Source: Magnetococcales bacterium DC0425bin3 (lineage in GTDB: Bacteria; Pseudomonadota; Magnetococcia; Magnetococcales; DC0425bin3). From it: a DNA stretch of 59,677 nt. Positions 41,816 through 49,743 of the stretch are shown here, piece by piece (the first letter of the stretch is position 1; every line of letters starts with the position of its first letter). The position numbers were made by a program, and so were the translations under genes. The DNA lies in assembly GCA_002753665.1 (NCBI GenBank), contig PEAP01000008.1, forward strand, positions 1 through 59,677, read 5' to 3'. The notes below the pieces were generated by a model. The model worked only from the letters and a program-made list of their open reading frames with translations, made no database searches and was not told where the DNA came from.

Positions 41816-44800
41816 GGGTGAATATGCAATTCCCGCTGGGGAAAGGGCATGACGATGCCCTCCCGGGTGAAACGGGCGTTGATCAGGGTGTTCAGCCGGT
41901 CCAGGGCCGGCAGCCGTTGGGCCGGGGTGGCCAGATAGACCCGCAGTTCGAAATCCAACGAACTCTCCCCATGCCGGATGAAAAAGGCCTCCGGCGCCGG
42001 ATCCGCCAGGACCTCCTCCTGCTGGCGGGCCAGCTCCAGCAGGATCTCCTTGACCCGCTCCACCGGGCTGCCATACGCCACGCCGATGGCGATGACCAGG
42101 CGGGTGCGGGGGTTGGACAGGGTCCAGTTGGTCACCTCCTTGGTGATCAGGTCGCGGTTGGGGATGAGGATCTCCTGGAGATCCAGATTCTGGACCGTGG
42201 TGGCGCGGATGTTCACCCGGGTGACCCGGCCCTGAACCGCGCCCACGGCGATGAGGTCGCCCACCCGGATGGGACGTTCCAACAGCAGAATAATGCCGCT
42301 GACGAAGTTGGCCACGATCTCCTGCAGACCGAAGCCCAACCCCACGCTGATGGCGGCCACCAGCCAGGCCACCTGGGCCAGATCCAGCCGCAGCCAGGGG
42401 ATGGTGACGAACAGCGCCACCAGGAACAGCAGGTAGCGGGTCATGGTGACGATGGCGAAGCGCGATCCCTCCCCGACCCGCCAGCGGGAGAACACCAACC
42501 AATCGAAGAACAGGGGCAGCTTGGCCAGCCCCCAGAAGGTGGCCGCCAGCACCAGGGCGAAGCGCAGCAGATCGGCCACCGTCACGAAGGCGATGTCGCC
42601 CTCGGCCGAGCGGACGCTGTACAGGTTGACCTCCCTGAGGGCGGCCAGGGCCTGTTCGTGGAGGCCCCACAGGGAGGTCAACAGCAGCAGACCGATCAGA
42701 CCGGTGAGGATGCGCAGCAGCCGGGCCAGGGCTTCCCGGCGGTGCCTGATCAGGCCGGACCGCTGCTCGGGCGGCACGCCCCGCAGGGAGGGGCGCCATT
42801 GCCCCACCAGCACCTCCAGGAAATTGAACAGCCCCCACAGCCCCAGCAGGATCAGGATGGTCAGCACGCCATTGCGGGCCAGATAGCCGGCCGTGAAGCG
42901 AAAGCCCAGCATGTCCAGGGCCAGGACCGCGGTGGCGAACACCAGCATGCTGCGGCGGATCCAGGACGACCGAGCCGCCAGCAGACCCGGTTTGCCGTCC
43001 GCCCGTCCCTCTGGGGGAGGGTCATTCCCGGCCGCTGGCCGGAAGAAGGGGGATCCGGGCCGGATGATGAGGAACAGGGTGAGGGTGGCGCTGAACTCGA
43101 ACACGGTGAACAGCAGCCGTGGAATGGCCTGGAAGTCGAACGGCTCCTGGGAAAACACCTGGAAGGGCAGCAGCAAGGTCAAGCCGGACAGAAGAATCCA
43201 GCGCCAGGCCGCCACCAGAGTCCGCACCCGTTCCCGGGACAACAGCAGGCCCAGGGAAAACGGGCTGGGCCGTTGCAGGAACCAGTTGCCCACCCCCCAG
43301 AGGAAGAAGAACTGGGCCAGCAGCCAGCAGAACCGGAAGAACACCAGCCGGTACGCGCCGGGCAGGTCCGTGGCGTTGATCAGGACGGTGGCCACCATGA
43401 GCAGGACCGGATAGGCGCCGGCATGCAGCCCGGCGAGAAACAGGGCGCGCAGCAGGTTCCGGCCCGGGAGCGGAGTCGGCTGGCCAGCCCGCCCGGTCAC
43501 TGTGCGGTGCAACCGTCTGCGGAAATAGCCCGTGGCGATGGCGAGGATCATAAAGCCGCCACCGGCCAGCAGCAGGCCGGCGGTTTCCTGGAAGGCCCCG
43601 CCCCAACGCAGCCAGTTGCCGGGCACCAGGGCCGGCTCCAGCAGGCTCCACAGCGATTGGGGATTGGCGGTGGAGAACAGCTCGTCCCGGGCCTGCCAGA
43701 CCAGATCCAGGCTCAGGGGCTCGTGTTCCTGGATCCAGAAGACCTTGGTGAACACGATGCCTTCCAGATCCGTCAGCACCTGCCGGCGTTCCCGGGGCAG
43801 CAGGGCCAGGCGTTGCCACTCCACGCCGATTTCCAGGGCCAGGCGTTTCTCTTCGCCCAGGGTATGCCGCAGTCTTTCCAGCAAGGCGCGCGCAGCGCTG
43901 TCGAAGGCAGGCCTCTGGGATTCGGGCAGGGCGTCCAACAGGGGCTGGATCTCCTGTTGCCAGGCGGAGAACAGGGTGGCCAACTGATTGGAGACTGCCA
44001 CCCGGCGGCCCTGGATGTCGGCGTGACGCGCCTCCAGAACGGTCGGCAGGGGCCGGTCCAGCTCCCGCTGTCGGCGGTCCAGGAGGTGATAGGTGGCCTT
44101 GAGCAGGGCGGCCGCAGGCCCCCGGGTGCCGAACTGCTCCACCAGTCCCCGCAGGTCTTCCACCTCCTGGCGTTCGGCCTGGAGGCGGCGTTCCTGGTCG
44201 GAGATCTCGGCCAGGATGTCCACTTTCACTTTCTGGAATTCGGCGCTGTTGGTCTGGGAGAGGATGACATGGATCTCCCAGCGGGCGAGAAACTGGTCCT
44301 GGGGGGTCTTGGCCGCCGCCGCGGCCCGGCGCATTTCCTGCAGCTCCAGGGCCTGGGTCTGGAGGAAAACGTCCTGGTGATGCTGCAGGGCCGCCTGGTA
44401 GAGCTGAAATCTTTGCTCGGCAGCCTCCAGGGCCAGCCGCGCCATTTCCAGGCGCCCGTCCCGGACCGGGGCGAGCTGCTTCTCCAGGACCTCCTCGGCC
44501 TGCCAGAGATCGACGGCCTCCAGGGCCAGACGCCGTTCCAGTTCGGCATTGCCGATCTGAATCGTCAACACCCGTTGCTGGCTCTCCTGGCCATTCTTCG
44601 ACATCCGGGTAAAATTCTGCGCCCGCTCCGCCGCCGCCTGGGCCTGCTCCCGGGCCTGGAGAATGCGCTGGGGAATCTCCTGCAGCAGTTGTTGCCGGTC
44701 GTTCTGCTCCGTGATCAGGGTTTCCCGGGCGCTGGCCCTGTCCGCCAACGTGGCCTTGATCTGCTGGAATTCCTCGGCCGTGGGCTGTTTGGGAGCCTCG

Positions 44801-45198
44801 GGCGGCGGCCGGGCGGACAGGGCCTTGAGCTGGCGGTCCACCTCCTCCTTCTGGTCGGCCAGCCCGACGGCCTGGCGGGTCACGGCCGCGCGTTTGCCCA
44901 GCAGTTCGAGCCACTGGCGCAGCAGGTCGATGCGCTGCTTCAGGGCAGCCCCGCGCTGGCTTTCGGCGCTGCCTTCCGGGGCCTCCTTGGCGACGTTGTC
45001 CAGCTCCTTGGCCAGCAGATCGACGATGGTCTGGAGCGCCGCCGGAGCGGGCTGCTTCTCCTTCCAGATACTGGCATAGGCGGTCCATTCCGCCGCGCCG
45101 GACCGCGCGGCTCCGGCCGCCTTCCCGGCTGCCATCCCCCAGGCCGGCGTGCAGGCCAGCACGACCCAGAACACAAGGGCCGTCAATCGTCGAATCAT
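41773..45198 (-). CDS. Large MscS-family mechanosensitive channel (MscK/KefA-like)
   Basis: Protein of 1141 residues from ATG 45198, which gives a signal peptide (about 1-24, TPAWGMAAG). A long periplasmic coiled-coil region (about 30-490) precedes about eleven membrane helices (about 540-940). The pore helix and beta domain have WLVAAISVGLGFGLQEIVANFVSG, LLERPIRVGDLIAVG, GRVTRVNIRATTV and EILIPNRDLI, all diagnostic of MscS. Family members open under membrane tension to release solutes in hypo-osmotic shock; MscK types also respond to potassium. It lies on the opposite strand inside what would otherwise be one oligopeptide transporter cluster and overlaps the binding-protein gene by 43 bases at its 3' end. 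Confidence 0.93.
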   Translation of the reverse strand: MIRRLTALVFWVVLACTPAWGMAAGKAAGAARSGAAEWTAYASIWKEKQPAPAALQTIVDLLAKELDNVAKEAPEGSAESQRGAALKQRIDLLRQWLELLGKRAAVTRQAVGLADQKEEVDRQLKALSARPPPEAPKQPTAEEFQQIKATLADRASARETLITEQNDRQQLLQEIPQRILQAREQAQAAAERAQNFTRMSKNGQESQQRVLTIQIGNAELERRLALEAVDLWQAEEVLEKQLAPVRDGRLEMARLALEAAEQRFQLYQAALQHHQDVFLQTQALELQEMRRAAAAAKTPQDQFLARWEIHVILSQTNSAEFQKVKVDILAEISDQERRLQAERQEVEDLRGLVEQFGTRGPAAALLKATYHLLDRRQRELDRPLPTVLEARHADIQGRRVAVSNQLATLFSAWQQEIQPLLDALPESQRPAFDSAARALLERLRHTLGEEKRLALEIGVEWQRLALLPRERRQVLTDLEGIVFTKVFWIQEHEPLSLDLVWQARDELFSTANPQSLWSLLEPALVPGNWLRWGGAFQETAGLLLAGGGFMILAIATGYFRRRLHRTVTGRAGQPTPLPGRNLLRALFLAGLHAGAYPVLLMVATVLINATDLPGAYRLVFFRFCWLLAQFFFLWGVGNWFLQRPSPFSLGLLLSRERVRTLVAAWRWILLSGLTLLLPFQVFSQEPFDFQAIPRLLFTVFEFSATLTLFLIIRPGSPFFRPAAGNDPPPEGRADGKPGLLAARSSWIRRSMLVFATAVLALDMLGFRFTAGYLARNGVLTILILLGLWGLFNFLEVLVGQWRPSLRGVPPEQRSGLIRHRREALARLLRILTGLIGLLLLTSLWGLHEQALAALREVNLYSVRSAEGDIAFVTVADLLRFALVLAATFWGLAKLPLFFDWLVFSRWRVGEGSRFAIVTMTRYLLFLVALFVTIPWLRLDLAQVAWLVAAISVGLGFGLQEIVANFVSGIILLLERPIRVGDLIAVGAVQGRVTRVNIRATTVQNLDLQEILIPNRDLITKEVTNWTLSNPRTRLVIAIGVAYGSPVERVKEILLELARQQEEVLADPAPEAFFIRHGESSLDFELRVYLATPAQRLPALDRLNTLINARFTREGIVMPFPQRELHIHPHSATTLSATQARE

Positions 45199-45417
45199 GG
45201 CGCCGGCGCTTTTCCTCGAACCGCTGCTGGTGGACATGAACCTGGTGGACAGCATACCACGGCTTGCCCGGTCCCGTCCCTGCATGGCAGCGGGAACAAG
45301 CTTCCTTGACAGAGGGATGAAAAAATCCCTCCATAGGCTTCCGTTCGATTGCTCCAGTCCCGGTCAACTCCGCATCCGCTTGCGGAAGCGACCTTCCCAA
45401 GAGGGGAAATCCACCCC

Positions 45418-46350
45418 GTGGCACGGTATGTCCTGCGGCGCCTGTTGTCCGGCCTGATCACCCTCTGGTTCATCGCCACCGCAACCTTCTGGGCCATGCA
45501 TGCCGTGCCCGGGGATCCGCTGCTGGACGACAAGGCCACCACGCCGGAAATCCGTCGCAACCTGGAGGCGCGTTACGGGTTGGATCAACCGCTCTGGCGT
45601 CAGTATCTCCTGTACCTGGGCCACATGCTGCAGGGAGATTTCGGTCTGTCGTTCACCCAGCGCAATCGCGCGGTCAACGACATCATCCGCGACCATTTCC
45701 CCGTCTCCGCCCTGCTGGGGGTGGCGGCCCTGCTGATCGCCCTGTCCGGAGGGCTGCTGTGGGGGGCGCTGACGGCCCGTTATCATAATCGCTGGCCGGA
45801 TCACCTGATCATGTTCGGGGTGATCCTGGCCATCTCGGTGCCGTCGTTCGTGTTCGCCGCCTGGGGACAACTGCTGCTGCTCCACTTCCGCGCATGGACC
45901 GGGCTGACCCTGCTGCCGGTGGCCGGCTGGGGCACTTGGCAGCACCTGATCATGCCCGCCCTGGTGCTGGGGCTGGGCACCATGGCCTACCTGGCCCGCC
46001 TGCTGCGGGCCACCCTGCTGGAGGTGCGGGACACCGACTACATCCGCACCGCCCAGGCCAAGGGCGTGCCCCCGGGGCGGCTCTTCTTCCACCACCAGCT
46101 GCGCAACGCCCTGCTGCCGGTGGTCACGGTGCTGGGACCAGCCATCGCCGCCATCACCACCGGTGGCTTCGTGGTGGAGCTGGTGTTCGCCATCCCCGGG
46201 CTGGGGCGCTTCTTCGTCCAGGCGGTGCAGCAGATGGATTATACCGTGATCATGGGCACCACGGTGTTCTACGGCGCCTTCCTGGTCCTGATGGTCACCC
46301 TGGCCGATCTGGCCTCGGCCTGGGTGGACCCGCGGATCCGGCTGGAATGA
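45418..46350 (+). CDS. Oligopeptide ABC transporter permease (OppB/DppB family)
   Basis: Inner-membrane protein of 310 residues with six predicted helices. The start is GTG 45418, behind GAGGGGA, giving the typical VARYVLRRLLSGLITLWFI; the ATG 69 bases upstream adds no family sequence. Hallmarks: ATFWAMHAVPGDPL, the long first periplasmic loop with RYGLDQPLWRQYLLYL, and the EAA-type coupling loop DYIRTAQAKGVPPGRLFFHH. It forms the translocation pore with the OppC-like protein, whose ATG overlaps its stop (ATGA). The 219-base divergent gap upstream shows no distinct promoter. Confidence 0.94.
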   Translation: MARYVLRRLLSGLITLWFIATATFWAMHAVPGDPLLDDKATTPEIRRNLEARYGLDQPLWRQYLLYLGHMLQGDFGLSFTQRNRAVNDIIRDHFPVSALLGVAALLIALSGGLLWGALTARYHNRWPDHLIMFGVILAISVPSFVFAAWGQLLLLHFRAWTGLTLLPVAGWGTWQHLIMPALVLGLGTMAYLARLLRATLLEVRDTDYIRTAQAKGVPPGRLFFHHQLRNALLPVVTVLGPAIAAITTGGFVVELVFAIPGLGRFFVQAVQQMDYTVIMGTTVFYGAFLVLMVTLADLASAWVDPRIRLE

Positions 46351-47747
46351 CCATGACCACCCCGTTCCCCACCCCGGCGGATTTCCAGCCCCTGCTCCCG
46401 GACGACGCGCCCGTCGCAAGACCGCGTCCGCCCCGCTCCCACTGGCAGGATGTCCGCGGCGCCCTGGTTCGCAACCGCCAGGCCTGGGCCTCCCTGTGGC
46501 TGATCGTCTTCCTGCTGCTGTTCGCCCTGGTCGGGCCCCGGCTGTGGCCGGTGGATCCCTCGCTCCAGGATTCGGACCGCATTTCCGAAGGCCCGGCCCT
46601 GGGTCCGGTCACCGCCCGGGTGGTGGCTGGAACCCGCTGGCCGGGGGTGACGGTGCCCGACCATCCGGCCCGGGGCGAGATCCCCGCCGCCCGGCTGGAG
46701 GCGCCCCGGGAACTCCGCCTGGCCGAAGAGGCCACCACCCAGGGGGTGCGGCTGGTCTGGACCCCGGTGCCGGGGGCCGCCACCTATGTGGTCTACCGCA
46801 ACGAATTCCGCCCCAACGGCCCCACGGAGCTGGGGCTGCCCCTGGGCGAGACCGGGGCCGGCAACCGGGTGGGGTTCCAGGACCGCCTGAAGCTGGAGCC
46901 GGTCCGGTACTACTATGCCGTGGTGGCCGGGGACGGGGTGGAGGAGTCGGACCGGTACCGTCTGATCGAGGTCACGCCCCGGCGGGCCATCGACCCGGAG
47001 CGGGCCCGGGAGATCGACCCCCGCCTCGCTCCCGGGGCGACCGTCACCCTGGCCGTCCATCCCCTGGGTCTGGACTCTCTGGGCCGGGACCTGCTGGCCC
47101 GCCTGATCCACGGCGCCCGCACCTCGCTGTTCATCGGCCTGGGCGCTCCCCTGCTGTTCGTGGGCCTGGGCATCCTCTATGGCGGCCTCGCCGGCATGGC
47201 GGGGGGCTGGCTGGACGACTGGATGATGCGCCTGGCGGACTTCGTGGTGGCCCTGCCGTTTCTGCTGTTCATGATCCTGCTGCGGGTCGCCTTCGGCATC
47301 CAATCGGGCGAAAGCGGCGTGGCGCCCATGCTGGCGGCCATGGTCCTGCTGGGCTGGCCGACCCCGGCCCGGCTGGTGCGGGGCCAGGTGCTGCAGATCC
47401 GCCACGCCGGCTTCGTGGAGGCGGCCCGGCTGCTGGGGGTGGGACGCTGGCGCCTGCTGACCCGCCACCTGCTGCCCAACGTCATGGGCGTGGCCCTGGT
47501 GAGCCTCACCTTCGCCGTCCCGGGGGCCATCTTTACCGAAGCATTCCTGTCCTTCATCGGCATGGGAGTGGTGCCCCCCACCCCCTCCTGGGGCTCCCTG
47601 TGCCAGGAAGGCCTGAAAAGCCTGTGGAACCATCCCCACGAGCTGCTGTTTCCCGCCCTGTGCATCTCGATGACGGTGCTGGCCTTCAACCTGTTCGGCG
47701 ACGGGCTGCGGGATGCCCTGGATGTCAAAACCCGGGAGCGACCATGA
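46347..47747 (+). CDS. Oligopeptide ABC permease (OppC/DppC family) with FN3-like insert
   Basis: Permease of 466 residues, about 160 longer than usual. Residues 47-66 form the first helix (WLIVFLLLFALVG). After VDPSLQDSDRI comes an extra region. At about 117-212 it has the fibronectin type III pattern: APRELRLAEE, GVRLVWTPVPGAATYVVYR, FQDRLKLEPVRYYYAVVAG. The normal OppC sequence resumes at HPLGLDSLGRDLLARLIHGA (about 236), with the coupling loop EAARLLGVGRWRLLTRHLLPN and GAIFTEAFLSFIGMG. Topology puts the insert in the periplasm, where it could touch the binding protein or cell wall. Overlaps the genes on both sides by four bases. Confidence 0.92.
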   Translation: MTMTTPFPTPADFQPLLPDDAPVARPRPPRSHWQDVRGALVRNRQAWASLWLIVFLLLFALVGPRLWPVDPSLQDSDRISEGPALGPVTARVVAGTRWPGVTVPDHPARGEIPAARLEAPRELRLAEEATTQGVRLVWTPVPGAATYVVYRNEFRPNGPTELGLPLGETGAGNRVGFQDRLKLEPVRYYYAVVAGDGVEESDRYRLIEVTPRRAIDPERAREIDPRLAPGATVTLAVHPLGLDSLGRDLLARLIHGARTSLFIGLGAPLLFVGLGILYGGLAGMAGGWLDDWMMRLADFVVALPFLLFMILLRVAFGIQSGESGVAPMLAAMVLLGWPTPARLVRGQVLQIRHAGFVEAARLLGVGRWRLLTRHLLPNVMGVALVSLTFAVPGAIFTEAFLSFIGMGVVPPTPSWGSLCQEGLKSLWNHPHELLFPALCISMTVLAFNLFGDGLRDALDVKTRERP

Positions 47748-48760
47748 ATCCGGTTTTGGAAGTCACCGGCCTGGAAGTGGCCTTCGCCACCCCTGGCGGC
47801 ACCGTGCAGGCGGTGCGGGGCCTGGACTGCCGCGTCCTGCGCGGTCAGACCCTGGCGGTGGTGGGGGAGTCGGGCTGTGGCAAGTCCACCGCCATGCAGG
47901 CGGTGATGGGGCTGATTCCCTCGCCCCCAGGCCGCATCACCGGCGGCCAGGCCCGGCTCAACGGCCGTTCCCTGCTGGATCTCAGCCCCCGGCAGCTCGA
48001 CCGGATCCGGGGCCGGGAGATGACCATGATCTTCCAGGACCCCATGAGCGCCCTCAACCCCACCCTGACCATCGGCCAGCAGGTGGCGGAGCCGCTGCGC
48101 ATGCACCGCGGCCTGGGGCACAGCGCCGCCTGGCGTCAGGCGGTGGCCCTGCTGGAACAGACCGGCATCGCCGCGGCGGAGCGCCGTGCCCGGCAGTACC
48201 CCCATGTCTTTTCCGGCGGCATGCTGCAGCGGACCATGATCGCCATGGCCCTGGCGGCCCAGCCGTCCCTGCTGATCGCCGACGAGCCCACCTCGGCCCT
48301 GGATGTGACCATCCAGGCCCAGATCCTGGATCTGCTGGCCAGCCTGCAGCGCCAGCGCGGCATGGCCATCGTGCTGATCACCCACGATCTGGGGGTGGTG
48401 GCCCGCCTGGCCCATCGGGTGGCGGTGATGTACGCCGGCCTGGTGGTGGAAAGCGCCCCGGTGGAGGCCCTGTTCGCCCATCCCGGCCATCCCTACACGG
48501 TGGGATTGCGCCAGGCCCTGCCCGACCCCGATCCGGGCGAAAAACGTCCCCTGCAGCCCATCCCCGGGGCTCCGCCGAACCTGTCCGACCCGCCCGCCGG
48601 CTGCGGCTACGCCCCCCGCTGTCCCCACGCCATGCGTCTGTGCCGGGACCGGCCGCCGCCGCTGTTCGAGCTGGGGCCGGACCACCAGGCCCGCTGCTGG
48701 CTGCATCATCCCCAGGCCCCCCGGCGCAGCGGACTCCAGAACCGGGACGGCGGCTCCTGA
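47744..48760 (+). CDS. Oligopeptide ABC transporter ATPase (OppD/DppD family)
   Basis: Cytosolic ATPase of 338 residues. Walker A GESGCGKST, Q-loop IFQDPMSALNP, signature FSGGMLQRTMIA, Walker B LLIADEPTSALD and switch His in LITHDLG. The C-terminal oligopeptide-transporter extension includes a Cys pattern (CGYAPRCPHAMRLCRD) that in Opp/Dpp ATPases can hold an iron-sulfur cluster. It energises the two permeases together with the next gene. ATG overlaps the previous stop by four bases. Confidence 0.95.
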   Translation: MNPVLEVTGLEVAFATPGGTVQAVRGLDCRVLRGQTLAVVGESGCGKSTAMQAVMGLIPSPPGRITGGQARLNGRSLLDLSPRQLDRIRGREMTMIFQDPMSALNPTLTIGQQVAEPLRMHRGLGHSAAWRQAVALLEQTGIAAAERRARQYPHVFSGGMLQRTMIAMALAAQPSLLIADEPTSALDVTIQAQILDLLASLQRQRGMAIVLITHDLGVVARLAHRVAVMYAGLVVESAPVEALFAHPGHPYTVGLRQALPDPDPGEKRPLQPIPGAPPNLSDPPAGCGYAPRCPHAMRLCRDRPPPLFELGPDHQARCWLHHPQAPRRSGLQNRDGGS

Positions 48761-49722
48761 TGCTGCGGGTGGAACAGCTCCGCAAGAGCTTCCGCCTGGG
48801 CCGCGGGCGGACGATCCAGGCCGTGGACGGGGTGTCCCTGACCCTGGCGTCCGGGGAAGTGCTGGGGCTGGTGGGGGAGAGCGGCTCGGGCAAGTCGACC
48901 CTGGGCCGCACCATCGCCGGCCTGCTGCCCCGGGATGGCGGCCAGGTGTTCTTCGAGGGCCAGCCGCTGCCGCGCCAGTACCGGACCACCGATTTCCGGC
49001 GCCTGGCCCGCGCCATCCAGATGGTGTTCCAGGACCCCTTCGGCAGCCTGAACCCCCGGGCCACGGTGCTGAAAATCCTCGCCGAGGGTCTGGAAGCCGG
49101 GGGCCTGCGGGGCCGGGAGGTCCTGCGTCGGGAGGCCGCCGGCTGGCTGGAGCGGGTGGGGCTGGCCCCGGAGCATCTGTCCCGTTATCCCCACGAATTT
49201 TCCGGCGGCCAGCGGCAGCGGATCGGCATCGCCCGCGCCCTGGCGCCCCGGCCGCGCCTGCTGATCTGTGATGAACCCATCTCCGCCCTGGATGTCAGCG
49301 TCCAGGCCCAGATCGTGACCTTGTTGGGGACGTTGCGGCAGAGCATGGGGCTGACCCTGCTGTTCATCGCCCATGACCTGGCCATGGTGCGCCATGTCGC
49401 CGACCGCATGGCGGTGATGTATCGGGGCGGCATCGTGGAAATCGGGCCAGCGGATGCGGTGTTCCGCACCCCCCTGCATCCCTACACCCGCCTGCTCATC
49501 GCCGCCAACCCCCTGCCCGACCCAGTCCGGGAGCGGACCCGCCTGCCCCTGCCGCCCGTGGGGGATCTGGCCGATGCCGGCGCTCCGGTCCCGGGCTGCC
49601 GGTTCGCCGGCCGCTGCCCGGAGGCGGCACCAGCCTGCCGGCAGACCCCTCCCCCCCTGCGGGAAGTGACGGATGGACGGTGGGTGGGGTGCTGGCACCA
49701 TGTGACGGAGCCCAGGCGCTGA
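48760..49722 (+). CDS. Oligopeptide ABC transporter ATPase (OppF/DppF family)
   Basis: Cytosolic ATPase of 320 residues, partner of the previous one. Walker A GESGSGKSTLG, Q-loop VFQDPFGSLNPR, signature FSGGQRQRIGIARAL, Walker B LLICDEPISALD and switch His FIAHDLAMV. The C-terminal extension has GCRFAGRCPEAAPAC, again the four-Cys arrangement of this subfamily. Its ATG shares one base with the OppD-like stop (TGATG). Last gene of the transporter operon; only 21 bases separate it from the convergent kinase gene, with no evident terminator. Confidence 0.95.
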   Translation: MLRVEQLRKSFRLGRGRTIQAVDGVSLTLASGEVLGLVGESGSGKSTLGRTIAGLLPRDGGQVFFEGQPLPRQYRTTDFRRLARAIQMVFQDPFGSLNPRATVLKILAEGLEAGGLRGREVLRREAAGWLERVGLAPEHLSRYPHEFSGGQRQRIGIARALAPRPRLLICDEPISALDVSVQAQIVTLLGTLRQSMGLTLLFIAHDLAMVRHVADRMAVMYRGGIVEIGPADAVFRTPLHPYTRLLIAANPLPDPVRERTRLPLPPVGDLADAGAPVPGCRFAGRCPEAAPACRQTPPPLREVTDGRWVGCWHHVTEPRR

Positions 49723-49743
49723 CAGGGGCGCAGCGCGTACTCC

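Noticed and set aside
41812-45309. Open frame of 1165 codons antisense to the MscK-like gene
   Set aside because: Gln/Gly-rich shadow of a coding strand with clear MscS motifs; no domain character.
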